Assembly (NCBI RefSeq): GCF_003967355.1
Contig: NZ_BIFH01000017.1
Span: forward strand, 333,065 to 397,064
Reading direction: 5' to 3'
Length of the DNA: 64,000 nt
Source: Embleya hyalina
Lineage (GTDB): Bacteria > Actinomycetota > Actinomycetes > Streptomycetales > Streptomycetaceae
Shown: piece after piece, positions 24,430-32,294 of the stretch
Numbering within the stretch: position 1 is the first letter of the stretch
Layout of the letters: the number at the start of each line of letters is the position of its first letter
Notes under the pieces: generated by a model
The model's input: only the letters and a program-made list of their open reading frames with translations
Told to the model about the DNA's origin: nothing
Database searches by the model: none
Made by a program: the position numbers and the translations under genes

Positions 24430-26099
24430 CGCACGTCTCCTCGCTCGTCCCTGCCACCGGACGAGACGTCACCGAGATCCGCGTCGGCCCGGTCGGCCCG
24501 AGCGGTACGACCGCTGTGTTCGGCGTCCTCGGCTTCGAGGTCGGCATGCACCCCGTCGTCCTCGACACCCTCGTCCGGGTCGATTATCTCTTCGAGCTGC
24601 GGCGGCACCAGCGGCAGGCGCAGTGTGAACTTCGCCCCACCACCGGGCATGTTCGACGCGAACGCGGTCCCGCCGTGGATGCGCGCGTTCTCCATCACGA
24701 TGGACAGACCCAGACCGCTGCCCTCGGAGCGGGCCCGCGAGCTGTCCGCCTTGTAGAAGCGGTCGAACACGTGTGGCAGTACGTCCTCGGGGATGCCGGG
24801 CCCGGTGTCGGAGACGTCGATCACCAGGTCCTCCTCGATCGGCGAGTCGATCAGGCCGGGCAGCGCCGGACGCGGCTCGCGGTGGATCTCCACGGTCACC
24901 GGGGACCCGCCGTGTCGCAGCGCGTTGCCGACCAGGTTGGAGACCATCACGTCCAGTCGGCGCGGGTCCACCCGGGCCAGGATGCCGCGCGGGGCCCGCA
25001 GGTCCACCGCGTCCATCCAGGCCCGCGCGTCCAGGCACGCGGTGACCAGGTCGGTGATGTCCACCTCGTCGGCCACCAGCGCGGCGGTGCCCGCGTCGAA
25101 GCGGGAGACCTCCATCAGGTCCTCGACCAGCGTGGCGAGGCGTTCGATCTCGGCGACCACCAGGCGCGCGGCCGGCGCGCCCTGCTCGCCGAGGCTGTCC
25201 GCCTCCTCCTCGAGCAGTTCGCTGACCGCGGTCATCGCCGCGAGCGGGGTGCGCAGTTCGTGCGACACGTCGGCGACGAAGCGGCGCGAGGAGGACTCCA
25301 GGGCGCGCAGCTCGGCGACGCTGCGCTCCAGCTTCTCCGCGGCGTCGTTGAAGGTCCGGGACAGGTCGGCGAGTTCGTCCGAGCCGCGCACGTCGAGCCG
25401 GGTGTCCAGGCGACCGGCGCCCAACTCGCGTGCGGCGAAGCCGAGTCGGCGCACCGGGCGCAGGATGTGCCGGGCGGCGAAGAGCGCGACCACCGCCGCC
25501 GCGCCGAGCGCGAGCAGGGTGCCGACGATCAGGTAGCGGGCCAGCGAGTTGAGGTCGGCCTGTTCGTCCTTGAGCGACTTGAACATGTAGCCGGTGGGAC
25601 CGTTGGGCACCACCCGGGTGCCGCCGACCAGGTAGGGCTGCCCGTCGATGTCGATGCGCTGGAAGTACATGTGGAAGCCGCCGTTGTTGTCGGCGGTCTG
25701 CACGATGCGCTGGAGCTTGGCGGGCACGCGCTCCAGCGGGAAGCGGGAGGGGTTGGAGGCGACCGGGCGACCGTCGGCGCCGACCAGGACCACCGAGTAG
25801 CCGAAGCTGCTCTCCCGCATCTGGTCCACGGCGGGACCCAGATCGGCCTGGTCCGGGTTCTCCCGCAGTCCGGCCGAGACCCGGCCGAGGTTGTCCCGGA
25901 ACTCGGTCAGCACCGAGTCCTGCGCGCGCTCCAGCACGGCGGTGCGGGTCAGCCAGTAGGCGATGCCCGAGGCGGCCACCGCCGCGATCAGCGCGACCAG
26001 CGCGAACGCGACGAGCACCCGAAATCGCAACGAACGCAGCTTCAGGGTCGGGGCGACCCGTCGGACGAACCTGCGGACGAGGGGCGGACGGGCCGTCAC
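24426..26099 (-). CDS. afsQ2: Sensor histidine kinase AfsQ2
   Basis: A 557-aa sensor kinase: TM1 about residues 27-50, an extracytoplasmic domain to about 186, TM2 about 187-208, then HAMP. The HisKA phosphoacceptor is DVSHELRTPLAAM near residue 280. HATPase boxes are LVGNALRHGG (N), DTGPGIPEDV (G1) and GSGLGLSIV (G2). The GTG start overlaps the afsQ1 stop as GTGA, so kinase and regulator are translationally coupled. With AfsQ1 it is known in S. coelicolor to control antibiotic production and nitrogen/glutamate responses, and to activate sigQ. Confidence 0.93.
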   Translation of the reverse strand: MTARPPLVRRFVRRVAPTLKLRSLRFRVLVAFALVALIAAVAASGIAYWLTRTAVLERAQDSVLTEFRDNLGRVSAGLRENPDQADLGPAVDQMRESSFGYSVVLVGADGRPVASNPSRFPLERVPAKLQRIVQTADNNGGFHMYFQRIDIDGQPYLVGGTRVVPNGPTGYMFKSLKDEQADLNSLARYLIVGTLLALGAAAVVALFAARHILRPVRRLGFAARELGAGRLDTRLDVRGSDELADLSRTFNDAAEKLERSVAELRALESSSRRFVADVSHELRTPLAAMTAVSELLEEEADSLGEQGAPAARLVVAEIERLATLVEDLMEVSRFDAGTAALVADEVDITDLVTACLDARAWMDAVDLRAPRGILARVDPRRLDVMVSNLVGNALRHGGSPVTVEIHREPRPALPGLIDSPIEEDLVIDVSDTGPGIPEDVLPHVFDRFYKADSSRARSEGSGLGLSIVMENARIHGGTAFASNMPGGGAKFTLRLPLVPPQLEEIIDPDEGVEDDGVHADLEAEDAEHSGRTARADRADADLGDVSSGGRDERGDVR

Positions 26100-26782
26100 T
26101 GGGGCGGATCGAGGCGGTAACCGACGCCTCGGACAGTGCGGATGAGCGTCGGCGCGGACGGGGTCTGCTCCACCTTGGCGCGCAGCCGCTGCACGCACGC
26201 GTCGACCAGGCGCGAGTCACCGAGGTAGTCGTGCTCCCACACCAGGCGAAGCAGCTGCTGGCGCGACAGTGCCTGGCCCGGGCGCCGACTCAGCTCGACC
26301 AGCAGGCGCAGCTCGGTCGGGGTGAGCTGAAGCTCCTCGCCGGCCTTGGTCACCGTCATCGCGTTGCGATCGACCACCAGGTCGCCGAACACCGACGCGT
26401 CGGACACCTCGCGTTCGCCGCGGCGCAGCACCGCGCGGATCCGGGCGTCCAGCACCCGCGGCTGCACCGGCTTGACGACGTAGTCGTCGGCACCGGACTC
26501 CAGGCCGACCACCACGTCGATGTCGTCGTTGCGCGCGGTCAACAGGATGATCGGCAGCGAGTCGGTGCGGCGGATCCGCCGGCACACCTCGAACCCGTCG
26601 ATGCCCGGGAGCATCACGTCGAGCACGATCAGGTCGGGACGCTGCTCGCGCCACCGCTCCAGACCGGCCTCACCGGTGGCCGCGGTGACCACGCGATGGC
26701 CCTGGCGCCCCAGGGCGAGTTCGAGTCCGGTGCGTACGGACTCGTCATCCTCGATAAGCAGCAGGTAGGGCACGCAGGCCAT
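26096..26782 (-). CDS. afsQ1: Response regulator AfsQ1 (OmpR/PhoB type)
   Basis: A 225-228-aa regulator. The receiver domain has the acidic pair IEDDES, phospho-Asp in IVLDVMLPGIDGFEVCRR near residue 54, Thr in LLTARNDD and Lys in YVVKPVQ. The C-terminal winged helix carries LTPTELRLLVELSRRPGQAL and RLRAKVEQ. GTG 26773 would give 225 aa, the length I recall for S. coelicolor AfsQ1; ATG 26782 is also possible. It is divergent from a sigma factor, exactly the sigQ-afsQ1 arrangement, and a candidate AfsQ1 box lies between them. Confidence 0.94.
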   Translation of the reverse strand: MACVPYLLLIEDDESVRTGLELALGRQGHRVVTAATGEAGLERWREQRPDLIVLDVMLPGIDGFEVCRRIRRTDSLPIILLTARNDDIDVVVGLESGADDYVVKPVQPRVLDARIRAVLRRGEREVSDASVFGDLVVDRNAMTVTKAGEELQLTPTELRLLVELSRRPGQALSRQQLLRLVWEHDYLGDSRLVDACVQRLRAKVEQTPSAPTLIRTVRGVGYRLDPPQ

Positions 26783-26859
26783 TGTGTCTGACGTCACGGC
26801 TGGGAAGAACACGGGGAGCCCCCTTCCGGTTCGCCGCCCGAGGTCGCTGTTGCATACCT

Positions 26860-26875
26860 GTGACAGCTCGCCGAC
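26860..26875. promoter_or_regulatory. Candidate AfsQ1 binding site
   Basis: On the minus strand the sequence reads GTCGG-N6-GTCAC, preceded by another GTCAG. It matches the published AfsQ1 consensus GTnAC-N6-GTnAC apart from two bases in one half. It sits in the sigQ-afsQ1 intergenic region, which AfsQ1 is known to bind in S. coelicolor. Confidence 0.6.
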
Positions 26876-26939
26876 CTGACGATGAAGCCCGCCCAGCAGG
26901 CTGTACATCGTGAACGAGCGCCGAGCCGGGGGAGAAGTC

Positions 26940-27563
26940 ATGCAGACCAGGACGCAGTCGCAGGTCATCCGCAAGGACAACCGTCGTACCGTCGTCGCCC
27001 TCGCCCCGCTGCCCGGGAACGCGCGTAGCGCCGCGTGCACGGAGAGTGTCGACGACGAATTCACGGCGTACGTCAGGGAGCGCCGGTCGGCGCTGTTCGC
27101 CACCGCGTACCACCTCACCGGTGACCGCAACGAGGCCGAGGACCTGTTGCAGAGCGCGCTGATGAGCACGTACCAGGCGTGGGGTCGGATCCAGGACAAG
27201 GCCGCGCTCGGCGGCTACCTGCGGCGGACGATGACCAACCTGCACATATCCGCCTGGCGGCGGCGCCGGATCAACGAGTACCCCTCGGAGGAGTTGCCCG
27301 AGCGTCCGGACGGTTCGGACTCGATGGGCGACACCGAGCTGCGCGCGGTGTTGTGGCGGGCGCTGGCCAAGCTGCCCGAGCCGCAGCGCACGATGTTGGT
27401 GCTGCGCTACTACGAGGGTCGGACCGACCCCGAGGTGGCCGAGGTGCTGGGATGCAGCGTCGGCACGGTCAAGTCGAGCATCTGGCGCGCGTTGCGCCGG
27501 CTGCGCGAGGACGACGCGCTGAGCTTCGGCGCGGACGAGGCCTTCGCCGAACTGGTCGCCTGA
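26940..27563 (+). CDS. sigQ: RNA polymerase sigma factor SigQ-like (SigE-type ECF)
   Basis: A 207-aa ECF sigma factor. Region 2 is YVRERRSALFATAYHLTGD with AEDLLQSALMSTYQAW (about residues 40-80). Region 4 is LPEPQRTMLVLRYYEGRTD and VAEVLGCSVGTVKSSIWRAL (about 145-185). An N-terminal extension of about 35 residues precedes region 2. ATG 26940 is chosen over GTG 26910 because a GGGGGAGAA ribosome site lies in front of it. The position opposite afsQ1 identifies it as the SigQ counterpart, which in S. coelicolor is activated by AfsQ1 and influences antibiotic production. Confidence 0.9.
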   Translation: MQTRTQSQVIRKDNRRTVVALAPLPGNARSAACTESVDDEFTAYVRERRSALFATAYHLTGDRNEAEDLLQSALMSTYQAWGRIQDKAALGGYLRRTMTNLHISAWRRRRINEYPSEELPERPDGSDSMGDTELRAVLWRALAKLPEPQRTMLVLRYYEGRTDPEVAEVLGCSVGTVKSSIWRALRRLREDDALSFGADEAFAELVA

Positions 27564-27898
27564 GCGCGTCTCGTGGCGCCCGACCGGGTGCGGTCGTTCG
27601 CCCACCCGCGGTCCGCCGGTCCCGCGTCGTTCTTCCCCTGTGCAGTTGTTCCGCGTCCGTGCGGTTGTCCGTGTCGTCGTCCACTCCGGCCGACGACCGC
27701 GTCGATCCCGTTCGCTCCCCCGGTCGTGTCGGTCTCATCGGCAGGGACGGCGGATGGGGCCGTGACGGTTCCGTCGAATTTCCGTCGGATTCGATGCGGA
27801 TTCGGGACATCGGTGCGCGGGGTGCCGAATTGCGTTCGTCGTAGTCGACTGGCTACGTTGCGTGGTCAAGCCCCCAGTCGACCGGGAAGGGCCACCCC
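27564..27898. other. Intergenic region, 335 bp
   Basis: I see no gene or strong hairpin here. The last 60 bp carry a TACGTT-type -10 element (near 27855) for the secreted-protein gene that follows. Confidence 0.5.
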
Positions 27899-28231
27899 AT
27901 GTCCTCCGTTCTCCGCACCGTGATCGCCGCGACCTCCCTCGGCACCGCCGCCGCGTTCGCCCTCGCCGGGAGCGCCACGGCCTCGCCCCTCGCGCCCCGG
28001 ACGCTGTCCCGACCCGACGTGGCCGCGACCGGCACCGGTGCCGCCGCCGCGACCGAGGCGGTGCTCGGCGTCGTACAGCGCACGCAACTCAATCCGATGA
28101 ACGGCGGTGGGCTGAACCCGCTGTCCAACAGCGTCGGCACCGACGTCGGCGACATGCCGGTCGGCTCCGACATGGTCACCGGTGACCTCGCCCGGGGCAT
28201 GACCGTGCAGCAGGCCCTCGACAAGCTCTGA
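27899..28231 (+). CDS. Small secreted protein
   Basis: A 110-aa protein with a Sec-type signal: MSSVLRTVIAATSLG, then an Ala-rich core and likely cleavage after TAS/SATA near residue 29. The mature part contains an Ala/Thr-rich segment and a Gly/Asn/Asp/Met-rich tail (GTDVGDMPVGSDMVTGDLARG). A GGGAAGG ribosome site precedes the ATG. It resembles the 139-aa secreted protein at 21683 in length, signal and Met/Asp/Gly-rich end. Function is unknown. Confidence 0.75.
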   Translation: MSSVLRTVIAATSLGTAAAFALAGSATASPLAPRTLSRPDVAATGTGAAAATEAVLGVVQRTQLNPMNGGGLNPLSNSVGTDVGDMPVGSDMVTGDLARGMTVQQALDKL

Positions 28232-28337
28232 GTCGTCCGAGTCGGGTACCGAGCGCCGCGCTCGGGGCCGCTTTCCCGCCGCGGCGCCGAGGCCCGTCTA
28301 CCCTGAGCCGCGAACGTGGCCACGGGGAGGCATTCGG

Positions 28338-29030
28338 ATGCGGCAGGAAACGGATCGTCTGCGGGAGCCGGCGGCATGGGCGCTGGTCGGTTTTCTGGCA
28401 CTGCGGTTGGCGGTGGACGCTCTGCGCGTCCTGTTCGGCGTCGGATCGGGCGTGGACGGCTTCCGGGCGCGCGCCTACGGCGGGCAGTCGACGCTGCTCG
28501 ACGCCCTCGCTCCGGTGCTGCTCGCCGCCGCGGTGCTCCTGGTGACCCATGCCGGACGGCCCACGCCGCGCGCCCGGGCGATCACCCGGACGGCGCTCGG
28601 GGTGCTCGCCGTACAGGGGATCGTGGGGCTCACCGCGGCCCTGGGCGCGCTCGCCTACGACGGCGGCGGCTTCGCCCACATCCCGGCCGGGGCACGGGTG
28701 GAACAGAGCGCGCTGAACGTGGGCGTGCTGGTGTTGTTCGCGCTGTGCGCCTACTTCCTGATCGTGGTGCTCGGCGCGCCGAGCCCGCCGACGGTCACCC
28801 GCGGTCGCTCGCTGCCGCCGCAGGAGTGGCCCTCGTACGGACGTGACACGACCGCCGCGGGGCAGCCTGCCGCGACCCACCCCGCGCCGACCGGGCAGTA
28901 TCCGGCGACCGGGACGCACACCGCCGCGACGGCCGCCGGCGACGCCGGTTCGACCGGCGAGGCGGGTGTGGTGCCGCCGCGACCGACGGCCCCGCCGCCC
29001 GCGCGGGCTCCCGGGCGGACCGAAGCATGA
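28338..29030 (+). CDS. Four-span membrane protein with Pro/Ala/Thr-rich tail
   Basis: A 230-aa protein. Hydrophobic segments lie at about residues 13-33, 52-71, 84-107 and 125-146. The rest is a low-complexity Ala/Pro/Thr/Gly tail. The stop codon overlaps the start of the next gene (ATGA), so the two are translationally coupled, and this protein probably works with the downstream EEP phosphatase-like membrane protein. A GGGGAGG ribosome site is present. No known family is recognised. Confidence 0.8.
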   Translation: MRQETDRLREPAAWALVGFLALRLAVDALRVLFGVGSGVDGFRARAYGGQSTLLDALAPVLLAAAVLLVTHAGRPTPRARAITRTALGVLAVQGIVGLTAALGALAYDGGGFAHIPAGARVEQSALNVGVLVLFALCAYFLIVVLGAPSPPTVTRGRSLPPQEWPSYGRDTTAAGQPAATHPAPTGQYPATGTHTAATAAGDAGSTGEAGVVPPRPTAPPPARAPGRTEA

Positions 29031-30049
29031 CGGCCGAGGTCGAGTCGGAGCCGGCCGAGGGCGTTCCGGCGCCGCCTCGACTGTGGCGGCTGCGTCGCCG
29101 GTCGCGCGCCCTCGGGCGCGGTGTGGTCGGGCTGCTCTTCGCCGGCGCCGTGCTGGTGACCGGTGCCCGGCTGCTCGTCTTCGACGCGATGTGGCCGATC
29201 GCGATCATGACGGTGTTCGCCCCCTACGCGGCGGCGGCCTCGGTGGTCGTGCTGCTCGGGGCGGCCGTGTTGCGGATGCGGATCACCCTGCTCGTCGCGC
29301 TGGGCCTGGTGGTCGTCCACACCCTGTGGATGTTGCCGCGCCTGACCCCGGCCGGTGCGCCCGCTCCGGGCGGCACCCGGGTGCGGGTGATGACCGCCAA
29401 CGCCTACTTCGGCACCGCCGACGCGGCGCGGATCACCGCGCTGGTGGTGCGCGAGCGGGTGGACGTACTGGCCGTGCAGGAGTTGACCCCCGAGTTGGCG
29501 GCGGGCCTGGACCGGGCCGGGTTGTCCCGGGAACTGCCGTACAGCGCCGGTCACGGCGAACCGGGCGCGAGCGGGCTGGCGATCTACGCGCGCCGGCCGC
29601 TGACCGACGCGCGACTGTTGCCGGAGCGCACCACGATGCCGATGCCCGGCGCCACCGTGGAGATCGACGGGCGCCGGATCCGGCTCCAGGGTGTGCACAC
29701 CATCCCGCCGATGCGCGGGCAGGCCGGGAAGTGGGCGCACGACATGGACGCGCTGCGCCGCGAGGCGGAGCACCGCACACTGCCGACGGTCTTCCTGGGC
29801 GACTTCAACGCGACGCTCGACAACGCCTCGTTCCGCGCGCTGACCGACACCGGGCTGCGGGACGCGCACAAGGAGCGCGGGCGGGGCTTGGCCCGCACCT
29901 GGCCGATGGCCCACTTCCACGGGCTGCCGCCGCTGTTCGGGATCGACCACGTGCTCGTGACGGGCGGCATCGACGTGGTGTCGGTGTCCGAGCACCGGGT
30001 GACACGCACCGATCACGCCGCGGTGATCGCCGAGTTGGCGCTGCGCTGA
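29027..30049 (+). CDS. VanJ-like membrane endonuclease/exonuclease/phosphatase family protein
   Basis: A 340-aa protein: a polar N-terminus, three hydrophobic spans (about residues 36-57, 62-83, 86-105), then an EEP-fold domain. Catalytic motifs are VRVMTANAYF, DVLAVQELTPEL (metal Glu), LQGVHTIPP (in place of the usual nucleophile-region His), FLGDFNATLDNASF (Asp/Asn) and IDHVLVTGG with TDHAAVIAEL (C-terminal His). The three-span plus EEP layout matches VanJ/StaP-type proteins, which act on lipid-linked cell-wall carriers and can confer teicoplanin tolerance in Streptomyces. That role is inferred here. The start overlaps the upstream membrane gene. Confidence 0.85.
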   Translation: MTAEVESEPAEGVPAPPRLWRLRRRSRALGRGVVGLLFAGAVLVTGARLLVFDAMWPIAIMTVFAPYAAAASVVVLLGAAVLRMRITLLVALGLVVVHTLWMLPRLTPAGAPAPGGTRVRVMTANAYFGTADAARITALVVRERVDVLAVQELTPELAAGLDRAGLSRELPYSAGHGEPGASGLAIYARRPLTDARLLPERTTMPMPGATVEIDGRRIRLQGVHTIPPMRGQAGKWAHDMDALRREAEHRTLPTVFLGDFNATLDNASFRALTDTGLRDAHKERGRGLARTWPMAHFHGLPPLFGIDHVLVTGGIDVVSVSEHRVTRTDHAAVIAELALR

Positions 30050-30203
30050 GCGGCGCCGAGCGTTCGTCAAGATCCCGTCAGGAACGCCCCCACCCGCGTC
30101 GATGCCGCGTCAAGAGGGCCGGGCGGGCGGCTTCGGGGGCCTAGCGTCGGGTGTCGGGGGCACCGTGCTCGACGTGCCCCACGCACCTTCGAGGATTGAT
30201 CAC

Positions 30204-30368
30204 ATGTCCGCTCTGCTCGCCCTCTTCGCCGTCGTCGTGATCGCCCGCGTCCTGGCCACGTGGAAGTTGTCCCGGTTGTTCGCCCGGCGTCCGGCCGGCT
30301 CGGCCGACCCGGCGACGGACAGCGGCACCGGCGGCGGCACCCGCGCCGACAGCGTGCTCGCCGCCTGA
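30204..30368 (+). CDS. 54-aa single-span membrane peptide
   Basis: One hydrophobic segment at residues 2-19 (SALLALFAVVVIARVLATW), then a basic patch (KLSRLFARR) and a Gly/Asp/Ala-rich tail. There is a weak GAGG ribosome site. The N-in-membrane, basic-after-helix layout and strong third-position GC support a real small gene. Function is unknown. Confidence 0.55.
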   Translation: MSALLALFAVVVIARVLATWKLSRLFARRPAGSADPATDSGTGGGTRADSVLAA

Positions 30369-30432
30369 GGCCCGATCACCGATCCGCACTCGCACGGGGG
30401 AAGCGCGCACGGACGGACCCCGGGAGGACACG

Positions 30433-30698
30433 ATCGCCCCGAACCTGCCGGTCGACCGGCTCACCTCGGGTACCGAGTCGATGGACGAGGCGCTGAACGC
30501 GCTGGAGGACGCCGGTCCCCGGAGCCTGGGCACCAAGGGGCCCGACGACGCCTGTGACGACTTCCACGACGAGTGGCGGCACGGGCTCGGATCATCCGCG
30601 AGGACACCGGCAAGGGCGTCGACGCGCTCCGGCGGAACGTCGTGAACCACGACGACATGGAGGGGCGGATCGCGGCCGGGTCGAGGGTGCCCGCGTGA
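30433..30698 (+). pseudogene. Frameshifted small helical protein gene (WXG100-like), abnormal start codon
   Basis: A GGGAGG ribosome site (30422-30427) is followed after 5 nt by ATC, not ATG/GTG. The frame from there reads continuously (PNLPVDRLTSGTESMDEALN, then LGTKGPDDACDDFHDEWRHG) to about 30588. The sense then continues in another frame as RIIREDTGKGVDALRRN, then DDMEGRIAAGSR, to a TGA at 30696. One missing base near 30588-30592 (GGGCTCGG where GGGCT-N-CGG is expected) restores a protein of about 88 aa. The D-F-x-D-x-W-x-x-G core resembles small helical ESX/WXG100-like proteins of Streptomyces. ATG 30481 is an internal alternative start. A sequencing error cannot be excluded. Confidence 0.55.
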
Positions 30699-31295
30699 GC
30701 GGCCGGGGGTCCGTGGGGCGGTCCGTGGAATCGGCCGCCGCCCTCCGCCGAGTTCCCGGGGTCGGCTGCGACCCGGCCCCGGGCAGGCCGGCGACGGGCG
30801 AGCCGCTGGTGGCGAATCCGACCGGGGCCGCGAACGAGATGGTCACCGCCGGGGACGACCGACCGGGCAGCTTCTCCATCACCCGGGGTTCCGTTCGCCG
30901 ACCGGGTGTTGCGCCCGATCGGGCCGCCGACGGCGGATCGCGGCATCGGGGTCGCGTCGTCGGCGCCGGGCCGGATACCGGTGGAGGCGGCCGACTCCAC
31001 GCCGCGCGTCCCGGGCGAACCGCTCGGCGCCGCCGAGGACTTCGGGGTCACCACCCGCTCCGTCCGGGCCTTCTTCCCGGTTCCGGGGCAGCCGCGCACG
31101 GCGGTCTCCGCCCTGTCCGCCGAGGACCCGGACGCGTGGCCGTACCACGTGGATGTGATGGCGGCGATCCGCACGTCGGTGACCTTCACCCCGCCGGGGG
31201 TGGCCGCCCGGGTCGCGGACGCGTTGGCCGGCGGGCCGGCGGCAGAATCGGCGCCGGCCCGGTCGGGCAGTCGGATCGCGGACCTGTGCGGCTGA
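30695..31295 (+). pseudogene. Frameshifted gene of unknown function following the WXG100-like remnant
   Basis: GTG 30695 overlaps the preceding stop (GTGA). The frame keeps high third-position GC through SAAALRRVPGVGCDPAPG and NEMVTAGDDRPGSFSITRG to about 30885. Coding character then passes to a second frame (VPFADRVLRPIGPP, then TTRSVRAFFPVPGQ, DPDAWPYHVDVMAAIRT) ending at the TGA at 31293-31295. A single indel in the CCCGGGGTT run near 30881-30890 would join them into one protein of about 200 aa. I do not recognise the family. Together with the preceding remnant it looks like a decayed, formerly coupled gene pair. Confidence 0.45.
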
Positions 31296-31314
31296 GCCCG
31301 ACACCGAAACGACC

Positions 31315-31350
31315 GGCGGGCCCGTCCCCCACGTGGGGGACGGGCCCGCC
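31315..31350. terminator. 36-bp perfect palindrome between convergent units
   Basis: Two 18-nt arms (GGCGGGCCCGTCCCCCAC and its complement) with no loop, located between the decayed module and the end of the ALDH-like gene. Probable bidirectional terminator. Confidence 0.8.
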
Positions 31351-31415
31351 GCCGCGCACACCTCCGGGGCACGGGCCGCGGTCGGCGCGGAATCCGTCCG
31401 CTCGCGGTGCTCCCG

Positions 31416-32294
31416 TCAGTGTCCGGTCGGGTGCCAGACCGTGCGGGTCTCGGTGAACGCCAGCATGCGCGCGGTGCCCGGGTCCGCCGTCCAGTCCGGC
31501 TCCTTGGGCCCGGGGCGCAACACGCGCTTGAGGTTGTCCGCCGCCGCGATCTCCAGGTCGCGCGCCGACGCCACGCCCGCGTCCGGCGCGACGCCGGTCA
31601 GGTCGATCGCGTTGACGTCCTGGTGCGACGCGAGCGTCGGGGCGATCTCCGCCGGGTGCCCGGTGAGGATGTTGACCACCCCGCCCGGCAGGTCGGAGAC
31701 GGCCAGGACCTCGGCGAAGGACAGCGCGGGCAGCGCCGAGGCGCCGGCCGCGAGCACGACGGCGGTGTTGCCGGTGGCGATCACCGGTGCGACCGCGCCC
31801 GTCAGGCCCAGCAGCGAGGAGCGCTGGGAGGCGATCACCGCGACCACGCCGGTGGGCTCGGGCGTCGACCAGTTGGCGAACGGCCCGGCGACCGGGTTGG
31901 CGCCGCCGGCGACCTGGGCGAGCTTGTCGGTCCACCCGGCGTACCAGACCCAGCGGTCCACGGCCGCGTCCACGGCCGCGAGCGCCCTCGTGCGGTTGAC
32001 CCCCTCGGCGGCGGCGACCTCGGTCGCGAACTGCTCGCGCCGACCCTCCAGCATCTCGGCGATCCGGTAGAGGATCTGGCCCCGGTTGTACGCGGTGGCG
32101 CCCGACCAGCCCGGGAACGCCTTGCGCGCGGCGACCACCGCGTCGCGGGCGTCCTTGCGGCTGCCGCGCGGGGCGTTGGCCAGGGTCCGGCCCTTGCTGT
32201 CGGTCACCGCGTACACCCGCCCGCTCTCGGACCGGGGGAACTTGCCCCCGACGTACAGCTTGTAGGTCTTGAGTACCTCAAGGCGCTCAGACAT
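31416..32294 (-). CDS. Truncated ALDH-like protein lacking catalytic residues
   Basis: A 292-aa protein homologous to the N-terminal, cofactor-binding half of aldehyde dehydrogenases: KLYVGGKFPRSESGR at the start, ARKAFPGWSGATAYNRGQIL, then the coenzyme-fold region GVVAVIASQRSSLLGL and TGNTAVVLAAGASALP. The E-L-G-G-K segment is replaced by ADNLKRVLRPGP and there is no G-Q-x-C active-site cysteine. It therefore cannot catalyse as a normal ALDH. The ATG overlaps the stop of the full-length ALDH by 8 nt (ATGTCTGA), so it is translated with it and is probably a structural or regulatory partner. Confidence 0.85.
   Translation of the reverse strand: MSERLEVLKTYKLYVGGKFPRSESGRVYAVTDSKGRTLANAPRGSRKDARDAVVAARKAFPGWSGATAYNRGQILYRIAEMLEGRREQFATEVAAAEGVNRTRALAAVDAAVDRWVWYAGWTDKLAQVAGGANPVAGPFANWSTPEPTGVVAVIASQRSSLLGLTGAVAPVIATGNTAVVLAAGASALPALSFAEVLAVSDLPGGVVNILTGHPAEIAPTLASHQDVNAIDLTGVAPDAGVASARDLEIAAADNLKRVLRPGPKEPDWTADPGTARMLAFTETRTVWHPTGH

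Noticed and set aside
30879-31361. Minus-strand frames across the decayed module
   Set aside because: The plus-strand frames show the characteristic third-position GC; the minus-strand products are low-complexity.
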